Assembly (NCBI GenBank): GCA_017481745.1
Contig: JAFUOV010000007.1
Location: 1 to 64,000 of the forward strand
Source: Bacteroidaceae bacterium
GTDB taxonomy: Bacteria > Bacteroidota > Bacteroidia > Bacteroidales > Barnesiellaceae_A
Direction: 5' to 3'
Length of the DNA: 64,000 nt
The translations under genes were made by a program, and so were the position numbers. How positions within the stretch are numbered: position 1 is the stretch's first letter; each line of letters starts with the position of its first letter. A model generated the notes under the pieces. It did not search any database. It was given only the letters and a program-made list of their open reading frames with translations, and had not been told where the DNA came from. Shown here piece after piece: positions 1 to 7,075 of this stretch.

Positions 1-555
1 AATAAAATATAAAGAGTTTTTTGCGTTTATTCTGCCCAAATCACCCCTACAACACACTGCAAGGGGGAATGAAAGATGAAAGATGAGAGTTTAGGGTTTA
101 TAGACATAAGAATATAAGAATACGAGCTGAAATGCCGTCTGTAAGACGTGTCGAGGGCTGAAAGCCCGAGTATGGATAACCCCCAACGAATGAGCCGATA
201 GGCGAATGAAGTTGGGGGATGCTACCAACCCACCACGCCACCGTCTGTAAAGACGGGAAGCCCCATCGCAATCCTCGCCGGAAACAGCCATATTGCCATG
301 CCCGACCCACCGCGCCGGCGAGTGTATTATGAGTAATGTCCCCCCAACTTCGCCGTCGCTTCGCTCGGCTCGTTGGGGGTTATCGTATTCTCGCATCCTA
401 CGGTGCTCGACCCGTCCTTCGGACGATTTTCTCAACGTGCCACCGGCATGTCCCTACCTCTCTAAACTCTAAACTCTCAACCCTAAACTTTCATCACGCC
501 CCACCGGCACGTCCACACTCTAAACTCTAAACTCTCAACCCTAAACTCTCAACCC
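1..555. repeat. Gene-free structured repeat region
   Basis: I see no credible gene here; the open frames are short and composed of repeats. The stretch holds several inverted elements. A roughly 44-base element at 176-219 (starting ATAACCCCCAACGA and ending GAAGTTGGGGGAT) recurs in inverted, imperfect form at 339-384. Small perfect hairpins lie at 154-167 (GGGCT/AGCCC), 241-256 (CCGTCT/AGACGG) and 412-424 (CGTCC/GGACG). CTCGCCGG at 274-281 can pair with CCGGCGAG at 315-322. A low-complexity CTCTAAACT/CTCAACCCT array fills 458-557, with an inverted copy near 87-102. It could be a REP-like or non-autonomous mobile remnant, or a structured RNA; nothing in the sequence decides between these. Confidence 0.6.
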
Positions 556-557
556 TT
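441..557. repeat. Tandem 61-base unit with telomere-like CTAAACT repeats
   Basis: Two copies of a unit begin CACCGGCA(T/C)GTCC at 441 and 502, 61 bases apart. Each continues into CTCTAAACTCTAAACTCTC and then AACCCTAAACT. The second copy has an additional CTCAACCCT. The array ends about 10 bases short of the stop codon of the minus-strand LuxR-type gene. The strand bias (C, T and A on the plus strand, almost no G) is striking. Confidence 0.7.
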
Positions 558-1101
558 AATTATCTACAATTCCGTTCATGACGGCGTAGAGGCTGAGTCC
601 CGATACGGTTTTTATGCCCAACTTGGCTACGATGTTTTTGCGGTGTGATAGTACGGTGTTGATGCTTATGTGCAGCTCGTCGGCTATCTCTTTGTTGAGG
701 AGACCGCGTGCTACGCCTCGCAGCACGTCGATTTCGCGTTGGGTGAGTTCTTCTTGCACGTCGGCATTCTCGCTATTGCGGGTGATGGTACTCACACTCT
801 TGTCGAGGGTTTCTACTACCTCTTCGAGTGGGCGGTGTGTGCATAGTGTCATACCGCTCCAAGTGTCGGGGGTGGCATCGTCGAGCAACATGACGACACG
901 CGACTTGCGGGGCAACAGCACTTCCATGCACGCTACAAAGGCTTCGGCAGCGACAAAGTAGCCGTCGTACTGCTCGGGGTGCGATGCCAAGAATTGTGCA
1001 GCCGACGAGAAGCACTCGGTAGCGGCATCGCAGTAGGTGCGCAGTAGGTGTCGCAACCCTATTGCCTTGAGGGTGTCGGGGTGTATGATGGCGAGTGTCA
1101 T
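556..1101 (-). CDS. LuxR/NarL-type helix-turn-helix response-regulator-like protein
   Basis: This encodes a 181-residue protein. The last 60 or so residues (about 119-181) are a typical GerE/LuxR DNA-binding domain: LTQREIDVLRGVARG, then NKEIADELHISINTV and LSHRKNIVAKLG. The N-terminal 110 residues resemble a receiver fold, but I do not see a clear phosphoacceptor aspartate in context, so signalling by phosphorylation is doubtful. I chose the ATG at 1101 (MTLAIIHPDT) because it overlaps the stop of the upstream hemerythrin-like gene by ATGA, which suggests translational coupling. An in-frame extension further upstream lies wholly inside that neighbour and has a low-complexity composition. Adjacent LuxR-type and hemerythrin-like genes recur in Bacteroidales, as I recall, so the protein probably acts with its neighbour on a redox or nitrosative signal. 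That last point is inference. Confidence 0.8.
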   Translation of the reverse strand: MTLAIIHPDTLKAIGLRHLLRTYCDAATECFSSAAQFLASHPEQYDGYFVAAEAFVACMEVLLPRKSRVVMLLDDATPDTWSGMTLCTHRPLEEVVETLDKSVSTITRNSENADVQEELTQREIDVLRGVARGLLNKEIADELHISINTVLSHRKNIVAKLGIKTVSGLSLYAVMNGIVDN

Positions 1102-1805
1102 GAGCGCGATATTATGGGAGAGTCGCACTGCAGGGCTATGGCTACGGGGCGTAGTATGCGGTTGCGTATGCGATTGTGCTGCTTGATGTCGTTGCGCAGG
1201 CTGGTGAGTGCAAAGATGACGGCGTGGCACAGGTTGATGTCGTAGTTGCCCGATAGGTGCTTGACAATGAGGCTGAGCAAGTCGTTGAGCTTCTCCTCGA
1301 CGGTATCGGTGGCGGGCATGGGTGTTGCGGCATCAACGTGCAGGGGTTCGCTACAAGCGCCCAGCGATGCTTGCAGGCGGGGAAACCACTGCTTGTGGTC
1401 GGTGTCGATGCGCTGCAAGAGTTCGTCGCGCACTGTCATGAAGAAGTTATACACGCGCTCGAGGTTGTTTGCCTCTTTGCCACTCAGCTCTATGAGGCGC
1501 ACAAAGTGTCGCTCGATGTTGGGCAGCTGAAAGCGTGCATAGTAGGCGTTGGTCTTGGTGAGATAGTCGATAATGGGCTCTATGCAGAACGATTGCAAGT
1601 GTCGCTCGGGGAAGAAGTCTTCGTTGATGTAGGTGTTGAGTATGGTTACAAAGAAGTCGACATCGAGGTCGTGCTCGTTGCAAACGGTAGCGATGCTCTT
1701 CTCGCCCATGCCGAGGCTTACGCCAAAACGAGCCATGACGGGTATGAGCGAAGTGTCGCGGAGGATAGCATCGCATAGACGGCTATCGGGGTGCAGTAGT
1801 GCCAT
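1098..1805 (-). CDS. Hemerythrin-like domain protein, divergent iron-binding site
   Basis: This 235-residue protein resembles Bacteroidales relatives of the RIC/YtfE/ScdA family (di-iron repair and NO signalling). Recognisable stretches are DVDFFVTILNTYINEDFF, an IIDYLTKTNAYYARFQLP helix, EEKLNDLLSLI and a C-terminal IKQHNRIRNRILRPV helix. From memory of the family, the first helix normally reads SHxYY..LPHI and the last HxxIExxIL. Here Asn replaces His at TNAYY and LPNI, and Arg replaces Glu at HNRIRNRIL, so most metal ligands seem to be gone. The start at 1805 (MALLHPDSRL) follows the upstream gene's stop (1807) directly; a longer in-frame extension overlaps that gene and looks non-coding. 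The 3' end overlaps the LuxR-type gene by 4 bases. I am confident of the fold assignment and less so of the lost iron site. Confidence 0.7.
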   Translation of the reverse strand: MALLHPDSRLCDAILRDTSLIPVMARFGVSLGMGEKSIATVCNEHDLDVDFFVTILNTYINEDFFPERHLQSFCIEPIIDYLTKTNAYYARFQLPNIERHFVRLIELSGKEANNLERVYNFFMTVRDELLQRIDTDHKQWFPRLQASLGACSEPLHVDAATPMPATDTVEEKLNDLLSLIVKHLSGNYDINLCHAVIFALTSLRNDIKQHNRIRNRILRPVAIALQCDSPIISRS

Positions 1806-1806
1806 A

Positions 1807-2301
1807 TTATCGTTGTTTGTTAATGGGTTTCCACATAGAGGTAGGTGCGGTATAGTCGACCAGCCATCCGTCGAGGGTATAGCGCAAGGTGAGCTCGAGG
1901 GGGTGCAACTCGCGCTCCTCGCCATCGGGTTGCGCCACGAGTACCTTGCCATGCACGACGTTGACGGTGTCGGCAGGCATGAGCAGCCGGGCATGGGTTA
2001 TCTTGAAACGCACACGATCGGTATCGGGGTTGTAGGCATGGCTGCCCATCCAAGTGGCATAGAACATGATGTCGTCGACCGATTGCGGCGTTGCCAGGGC
2101 GCATGCCTCGTTGTAGCGGGCATGTATGAGGTGGTGGGCAAAGGCTCGTGCCACGCGCATGGGCTCACTCTCGCGCTGTCCAGTGCCTATGAGCCACACG
2201 CAAGGCAGTAATATCACCAAGAGGGTTATTACGACCTTGAAGATGCGTATCTGCGACCGGCGACGATTGCGCCGCGATGTTTTACTACTCTTTCTTGCCA
2301 T
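1807..2301 (-). CDS. Small membrane-anchored protein of unknown function
   Basis: A 164-residue protein with a strongly basic N-terminus (KSSKTSRRNRRRSQIR) is followed by one hydrophobic segment at about residues 20-39, then a soluble domain on the far side of the membrane. The soluble part (EPMRVARAFAHHLIHARYNEACALA.. and later LTLRYTLDGWLVDY) looks like the NTF2-like DUF4878 fold found in small Bacteroidales envelope proteins; I offer this only as a resemblance. It is the first gene of a three-gene minus-strand run with the hemerythrin-like and LuxR-type genes (1 base gap to the next). The start at 2301 is only a few bases from the predicted -7 box, so the transcript may be nearly leaderless. 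Function unknown. Confidence 0.7.
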   Translation of the reverse strand: MARKSSKTSRRNRRRSQIRIFKVVITLLVILLPCVWLIGTGQRESEPMRVARAFAHHLIHARYNEACALATPQSVDDIMFYATWMGSHAYNPDTDRVRFKITHARLLMPADTVNVVHGKVLVAQPDGEERELHPLELTLRYTLDGWLVDYTAPTSMWKPINKQR

Positions 2302-2309
2302 ATCGACGA

Positions 2310-2317
2310 CAAAAGTA
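2310..2317 (-). promoter_or_regulatory. Bacteroides-type -7 box for the 2301-556 gene trio
   Basis: Read on the minus strand the element is TACTTTTG, matching TAnnTTTG. No convincing TTG lies 19-20 bases upstream. Its edge is 8 bases from the start codon at 2301, implying a 5' leader of only a few bases. Confidence 0.45.
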
Positions 2318-2356
2318 AGCAAAAAAGCCGAGAGATACGTTGCGTTATAATGATTA

Positions 2357-4072
2357 TTAACAAGGTAACAGCTTGCGCGCCACTACTGTCTGCGATGTGG
2401 CAAGGCGTATGATAGCGGGCTGGTCGAGCGTGAATGTAATTGTATCACAACCCTTTATCACCGACTTGAGCGCACCCGAAAGGGTGTAGATGTAGAGTGT
2501 AGCCTCGCCATCGAAGCCGCCGATGGTGTAACGTCCGGCAGCATACGAGAGTTGCACCGGGGTGTGGCGGGTAGCATCGACAGCAGCATCGGTGTAGCGC
2601 GGATATACCTCGGTGAGCCCTGTTCCGTCGCTTTGACAAGCACGCACAATATTGTCGACAAGGCTGTGCAGATAGACCTCGAGGGCTGTGTAGCCTGTGC
2701 CATCGTGCCACAAGAGGGCTGCATCGCTGTCGTCGTCGGGGTCGAGGTTATTGAGTGTCTCCCACGCATCGGGTATGCCATCTTCGTCGCTATCGAGGGG
2801 TGCTTCGGTAGAGAGCAACTCACTCCAACCGCCTACGTCGGATGTCTTGTCGATGATGCCGTATTGTCCTGTCGACGAGCCGGCATAGGTGTAGCTGCCG
2901 TTGCGTATCTCGTCGGCAATGCGGGTGTCTTGAGCATCGCGCGAGAGTGAGGCTCCGGCATAGGCAACTACCTTGTCGAAGGCTGTGGCTGCGGTATGTG
3001 TGGTAACATCGCCGGCATCGTATTCGGTGGTCGACTTGATGCCCTCGGCAGGCAGGGCTGCATTCTTGGTATTGGGGTGTATGCCGTTCCAATTGTCGGC
3101 ATTGGTGGCGGCAATCATATCGGCTCCGTCTTGCACATTGTCGTACGGAGCAGAGCCGTCGACATAGTTGCCTGCAACGTAGAACGTACCCCACACGCCC
3201 TTGAGCTGTTGGTTGGTACCGTCGTCGGCATTGGGCTGGAAGATACGTGCCACGATAGACTTCTTGGTGGCAGGACCGGGCTTGTAGTAGTTGTTGACAA
3301 AGTTGTAGGTGCCACCCTCGGCGGCATATCCGCTGTTGGTATTACCCCAATTGTAGATGACGTTGTTGCGGAAGTCGACATTCTCCAAGTCGGCACGATT
3401 GCTGTATCGGCTGCCACACATGCGGGGGTTGCGGCTGTCGTGGTGTGCCAAGATGTTGTGGTGGAACGAGGCATTCTTACCGCCCCATATACCACCGTAG
3501 CCATGGTTGCCCTTGGCATGGACACTCGCCTTGAGGCTCTCGGCAATGAAACACCACTGCATGGTGAAATGGGTATTGTCGTAGAACGAGGCACACTCGT
3601 CGGTACTGAAACTCATGGAGCAGTGGTCGACGATAATGTTTTTGTGCCCTTGTCCCTCGAAGGCATCGCGGGCATCGGCAGCCATCTCGCCCAAGCGGCA
3701 ACGGATGAAACGTATTATCACGTTGTCGGCATCTATCTTGAGACTGTAATTCTTCAGGCAGATGCCGTCGCCCGGGGCTGTCTGTCCGGCAATGGTGATG
3801 TCGCCCGACGAAATGACAAGGTCGCTTGCCAACTCTATTGTACCCGATACGTCGAAGACTACCGTTCGCACGCCCGACTTGCGCACCGCATAACGCAGCG
3901 TGCCCTTCGAGCCATCGTCGGTGAGCTTGGTAACATGATATACCTTGCCACCGCGACCGCCGGTTGTTGTGTAACGAGCATGTCCCTCGGCACCGGGGAA
4001 AGCAGCTGTTTGCGCCCACAATGCAGGAACTGCAACAGCCAACAATATGAAGAAAGCTACGACTCTTCTCAT
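2357..4072 (-). CDS. Secreted pectate lyase, PL1 family, with C-terminal tail domain
   Basis: This 571-residue protein begins with a signal peptide (MRRVVAFFILLAVAVPALWAQ) and opens into the PL1 signature AFPGAEGHARYTTTGGRGG. The parallel beta-helix core includes DNVIIRFIRCRLGE, IIVDHCSMSFSTDE, HGYGGIWGG and ILAHHDSRNPR; the last carries the arginine expected to act as catalytic base. It should cleave polygalacturonate by beta-elimination, giving 4,5-unsaturated oligogalacturonides. Near residues 430-450, DSDEDGIPDAWETLNNLDP is a calcium-binding thrombospondin-type-3-like segment. The last 60 or so residues (YIYTLSGALKS... ending ARKLLPC) resemble the beta-sandwich tail of type IX secretion cargo, though it is only a weak match. 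The gene lies downstream of the uronate transporter on the same strand, separated by a strong hairpin. Confidence 0.9.
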   Translation of the reverse strand: MRRVVAFFILLAVAVPALWAQTAAFPGAEGHARYTTTGGRGGKVYHVTKLTDDGSKGTLRYAVRKSGVRTVVFDVSGTIELASDLVISSGDITIAGQTAPGDGICLKNYSLKIDADNVIIRFIRCRLGEMAADARDAFEGQGHKNIIVDHCSMSFSTDECASFYDNTHFTMQWCFIAESLKASVHAKGNHGYGGIWGGKNASFHHNILAHHDSRNPRMCGSRYSNRADLENVDFRNNVIYNWGNTNSGYAAEGGTYNFVNNYYKPGPATKKSIVARIFQPNADDGTNQQLKGVWGTFYVAGNYVDGSAPYDNVQDGADMIAATNADNWNGIHPNTKNAALPAEGIKSTTEYDAGDVTTHTAATAFDKVVAYAGASLSRDAQDTRIADEIRNGSYTYAGSSTGQYGIIDKTSDVGGWSELLSTEAPLDSDEDGIPDAWETLNNLDPDDDSDAALLWHDGTGYTALEVYLHSLVDNIVRACQSDGTGLTEVYPRYTDAAVDATRHTPVQLSYAAGRYTIGGFDGEATLYIYTLSGALKSVIKGCDTITFTLDQPAIIRLATSQTVVARKLLPC

Positions 4073-4091
4073 AAGACTTTTTATAGGGTAA

Positions 4092-4123
4092 AATGACCAA
4101 TGCAGCGGGCTGCATTGGTCATT
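4092..4123. terminator. Perfect 15-bp hairpin between the uronate transporter and pectate lyase genes
   Basis: AATGACCAATGCAGC pairs with GCTGCATTGGTCATT around a 2-base loop. On the minus strand it follows the transporter stop codon and is followed by TTTTACCC, a short and imperfect U-run. It could end most transporter transcripts while allowing some read-through into the lyase gene, or protect the transporter mRNA 3' end. Confidence 0.6.
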
Positions 4124-4142
4124 GTGCTGTTAAGAAAAATAT

Positions 4143-5588
4143 TTATTCAATCACAATAGGTTTGTACTTGGGCACGAGGGCTTTCATGACAATCCAACCG
4201 ATAAGATATGCCACAGCACACACACAGAAGATGATAAAGTAGCCCGACTCAACGCCCTTGAAGCCCATGAGTTGCATCTCGGTCTCGGCAGCGTGGTCGA
4301 AGAGTACACCCGACAGCTTGTTAATCAAGAACGAGCCTACACCACCTGCCATACCACCTATACCGGTGATGGTAGCAACGGCGCTCTTGGGGAACATATC
4401 GCCTACGGTAGAGAAGATGTTGGCACTCCACGATTGGTGAGCCGCACCGGCAATACCAATGATGATGACGGGGAACCATACCGAATAGCCACCGAGCGGC
4501 TGTGCAAACAACGCCAACAAGGGGAAGAAGGCAAAGATGAGCATGGCACGCATACGAGCTGCGTAGGGGTCCATACCGGTCTTGTTGATGATGATAGAGG
4601 GCAACTTACCGCCATAGATAGAGAGCAGCGTGATGGCATACAACACAAAGATGAGAGTCATACCCATGAGGCTGTCGGAGGTATATCCATATACGTCGCT
4701 GATGTAGGCAGGAGTCCAGAAGAGGAAGAACCACCACACACCGTCGGTCATAAACTTACCAAATGCAAATGCCCAAGTCTGCTTGAAGCCCAAACATTGC
4801 CAGAAAGAGAGTTTCTTCTCGGGCTTGTCGTCGGTAACCACCACTTCATCGCCGTCTTGGTTGATATACTCGAGCTCGGCAGGGTTGACATACTTACTCT
4901 TGGCAGGTGCATCGTACATAAACAACCAGAAGCCCATCCAAATGAAACCGAGAGCACCAATGATGATGAAGGCAGCCTCCCAACCACCACCCCAACCGAT
5001 GCTCTTGAAGTAGCCTGCAATGGTGGGAATAGTGAGCGGAGCAACCAATGCACCTACGGTAGCACCGGCATTGAAGATACTTGTGGCATAAGCGCGGTCT
5101 TTCTTAGGGAAGTATTCGGCAGTAACCTTGATAGCAGCCGGGAAGTTGCCCGCCTCGCCTACTGCCAAGATAAAACGTGCAGCAATGAAATAGTAGACAC
5201 TGGCTGTAGAGATGCCCAACGCCACAGTACCGGTAGCATTTATCATATCAGTAACATTCTCCAATCCGCAAGTATATTGAGTAGCTACACCACACACAGC
5301 GTGGAGGCATGCACCCAACGACCACACACCGATAGCCCAAAGGTAACCCTTCTTGGTGCCCATCCAGTCGACAAAACGTCCGGCAAAGAGCATACTGACG
5401 GCATAGAAAATAGAGAACCACGCGGTAATGTTACCATAGTCCTCATTGGTCCAGTGAAACTCGGGAGCGATAAAGTCTTTCCAAGTGAGCGACAAAACTT
5501 GTCGGTCGAGATAGTTGACCGTAGTGGCGACAAAGAGCATAAGGCACATCATCCACCTGAAGCTGGTCATCTTTTGATTTTTGGTCAT
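4143..5588 (-). CDS. exuT: MFS hexuronate transporter, ExuT-like
   Basis: A 481-residue protein with about 12 hydrophobic segments. The N-terminus (FRWMMCLMLFVATTVNYLDRQVLSL) is characteristic of the anion:cation symporter branch of the major facilitator superfamily, which contains E. coli ExuT, and the loop after helix 2 carries GRFVDWMGTKKGYLW. It would import galacturonate or glucuronate across the inner membrane with protons. Around residues 240-260 a charged loop (AELEYINQDGDEVVVTDDKPEKK) separates the two halves. Neighbours are pectate lyases and a GH105 hydrolase, supporting a uronate substrate. A well-spaced promoter lies upstream (5657-5688). The symbol reflects family resemblance; the exact substrate is inferred. 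Confidence 0.85.
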   Translation of the reverse strand: MTKNQKMTSFRWMMCLMLFVATTVNYLDRQVLSLTWKDFIAPEFHWTNEDYGNITAWFSIFYAVSMLFAGRFVDWMGTKKGYLWAIGVWSLGACLHAVCGVATQYTCGLENVTDMINATGTVALGISTASVYYFIAARFILAVGEAGNFPAAIKVTAEYFPKKDRAYATSIFNAGATVGALVAPLTIPTIAGYFKSIGWGGGWEAAFIIIGALGFIWMGFWLFMYDAPAKSKYVNPAELEYINQDGDEVVVTDDKPEKKLSFWQCLGFKQTWAFAFGKFMTDGVWWFFLFWTPAYISDVYGYTSDSLMGMTLIFVLYAITLLSIYGGKLPSIIINKTGMDPYAARMRAMLIFAFFPLLALFAQPLGGYSVWFPVIIIGIAGAAHQSWSANIFSTVGDMFPKSAVATITGIGGMAGGVGSFLINKLSGVLFDHAAETEMQLMGFKGVESGYFIIFCVCAVAYLIGWIVMKALVPKYKPIVIE

Positions 5589-5628
5589 AATAACAGAAGA
5601 TATTAAAGGTATTAAAATGCGGTTTACG

Positions 5629-5652
5629 CGCTCTCAACACGACCGAGAGCAC
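5629..5652. promoter_or_regulatory. Stem-loop in the exuT leader
   Basis: GCTCTC (within CGCGCTCTCAACACGACC) can pair with GAGAGC around a 9-base loop. It lies between the exuT -7 box and its start codon, so it would be in the 5' leader. It could be an operator or an mRNA structure; no partner is identified. Confidence 0.35.
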
Positions 5653-5656
5653 GCAA

Positions 5657-5688
5657 CAAAAATAGCAACTATAATTTGATTACACAAA
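5657..5688 (-). promoter_or_regulatory. Promoter of the uronate transporter gene
   Basis: On the minus strand TTTG is followed after 20 bases by TATTTTTG, a good Bacteroides -33/-7 pair. The -7 box is about 70 bases upstream of the exuT start. Confidence 0.6.
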
Positions 5689-5730
5689 TAAAAGGGTTAT
5701 TAACAATTATATTATTCAGCCAAAATTATT

Positions 5731-5738
5731 TACTTTTG
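5731..5738 (+). promoter_or_regulatory. -7 box for the GH105-PL1 gene pair
   Basis: TACTTTTG on the plus strand, about 90 bases before the start at 5828 and back-to-back with the exuT promoter. No clear -33 TTG is present, which suggests dependence on an activator. Confidence 0.4.
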
Positions 5739-5827
5739 TCGCATTATTTTGCGAATGATTTTCACAATTTATATATTCGCATTACTAAACCTATTGTATA
5801 TTGTAATACCTAACACATCAATTCTTT

Positions 5828-7030
5828 ATGAAACGACTATCGCTTGTTATTATCACCCTCTTTGTTATAACAATATTCTCGCATACACATGCCGCCGAGA
5901 AGAGTGCCTCGTGGGCAGTGCGCATGGTGGAGAGCGAGATAGCCCGCAACCCCGAGGCATGGCAACTCGACTTTCAGCCCAAGTTGAAGTGGGACTATTG
6001 CCACGGACTTGAGTTGCGCGCCATGCTGTATGTGGCAGATAAGTACCAACGCGAGGATATACGCGAGTATGCCCTATCGTATGCCGACACGATGGTAAAC
6101 GAAGACGGCAGCATCAAGAAATACAAGATAACCGATTACTCGCTCGACCGCATCAACTCGGGAAAATATCTCTTTGACGTGTACGACCTCACCGGCGAGG
6201 AGCGATACAAAAAAGCCCTCGACCTGCTACGCAGCCAATTTGACCGCCAACCGCGCAACGCCGACGGTGGTTTCTGGCACAAGAAGATATATCCGCACCA
6301 AGTGTGGCTCGATGGCGTATACATGGGCAGCCCCTTCTTGGCAGAATATGCCCTTCGCTACGAAAGCGGTGAGCAACAAGCTGCCGACTATGCCGACGTC
6401 ATACTGCAAATGGTCATGGCATCGTATCATACCTACGACTACGAGTCGCGCCTCTATCGCCACGCTTGCGACGTGAGCCGCCAAATGTTCTGGTGCGACC
6501 ACATTTCGGGACAATCGAAACACTGCTGGGGACGAGCATTGGGCTGGTATGCCATGGCTATTGTCGACAACTTGGAGCTATTGCCTGCCAATTGCCCCGA
6601 CCGCCAGAAGGCAGTCAACATCATGCTACACATCGCTGCCCAGCTCGAGCGCTATGCCGATCCCGCCACCGGCTTGTGGTATCAAGTAATGGATCGCAGT
6701 GGCGACGAAGGCAACTACTTGGAGTCGTCGGCATCGTGCATGTTTGCATACGCGCTATACAAGGGTGTGCGCATAGGTATACTCCCCTCGCACTACCTCA
6801 CCGTAGCCGACAAGGCTTGGCAAGGTATCCTCGACCGCTTTATCAAAGAAGATGAACAAGCCTTGATAAGCATCACCGAGGTGTGCGCCGTAGCCGGTCT
6901 GGGAGGTAAGAACAACCGCCCGGGCGACTACGACTACTACATCAACGAGATGAAACGCGACAACGATGCCAAGGCGGTAGGTCCATTCATCCTTGCAGCA
7001 CTCGAGGTGGAACGTTTACAACAGAAATAA
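5828..7030 (+). CDS. GH105 unsaturated rhamnogalacturonyl/galacturonyl hydrolase
   Basis: This 400-residue protein starts with a signal peptide (MKRLSLVIITLFVITIFSHTHA) and has the alpha6/alpha6 barrel pattern of GH105 (YteR/YesR). Diagnostic stretches are KLKWDYCHGLELRAML near the N-terminus, DGGFWHKKIYPHQVWLDGVYMG, HCWGRALGWYAMAIVDNLELLP (conserved WGRxxGW) and SSASCMFAYALYKGVRIG. The family removes the 4,5-unsaturated uronic acid left at the non-reducing end by pectate or rhamnogalacturonan lyases; the catalytic aspartate is expected in the MGSP/WLDG region. The gene lies 45 bases upstream of a PL1 lyase on the same strand and should share its transcript. Together they would convert pectin to monomers for the divergent transporter. 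Confidence 0.9.
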   Translation: MKRLSLVIITLFVITIFSHTHAAEKSASWAVRMVESEIARNPEAWQLDFQPKLKWDYCHGLELRAMLYVADKYQREDIREYALSYADTMVNEDGSIKKYKITDYSLDRINSGKYLFDVYDLTGEERYKKALDLLRSQFDRQPRNADGGFWHKKIYPHQVWLDGVYMGSPFLAEYALRYESGEQQAADYADVILQMVMASYHTYDYESRLYRHACDVSRQMFWCDHISGQSKHCWGRALGWYAMAIVDNLELLPANCPDRQKAVNIMLHIAAQLERYADPATGLWYQVMDRSGDEGNYLESSASCMFAYALYKGVRIGILPSHYLTVADKAWQGILDRFIKEDEQALISITEVCAVAGLGGKNNRPGDYDYYINEMKRDNDAKAVGPFILAALEVERLQQK

Positions 7031-7075
7031 ACTATCTGCCACCAATATTGTCTAAAAATAGTAAACACAGCATAT

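Noticed and set aside
91..435. Short open frames in the left end region
   Set aside because: They overlap inverted repeats, have no family features, and run in several frames over the same repeat-rich sequence.
458..557. CRISPR-like array
   Set aside because: The repeats are directly adjacent and degenerate, without unique spacers of uniform length; no cas genes are near.
2996..4096. Long plus-strand frame opposite the pectate lyase
   Set aside because: It is antisense to a well-supported gene and shows repetitive Val/Gly composition without motifs.
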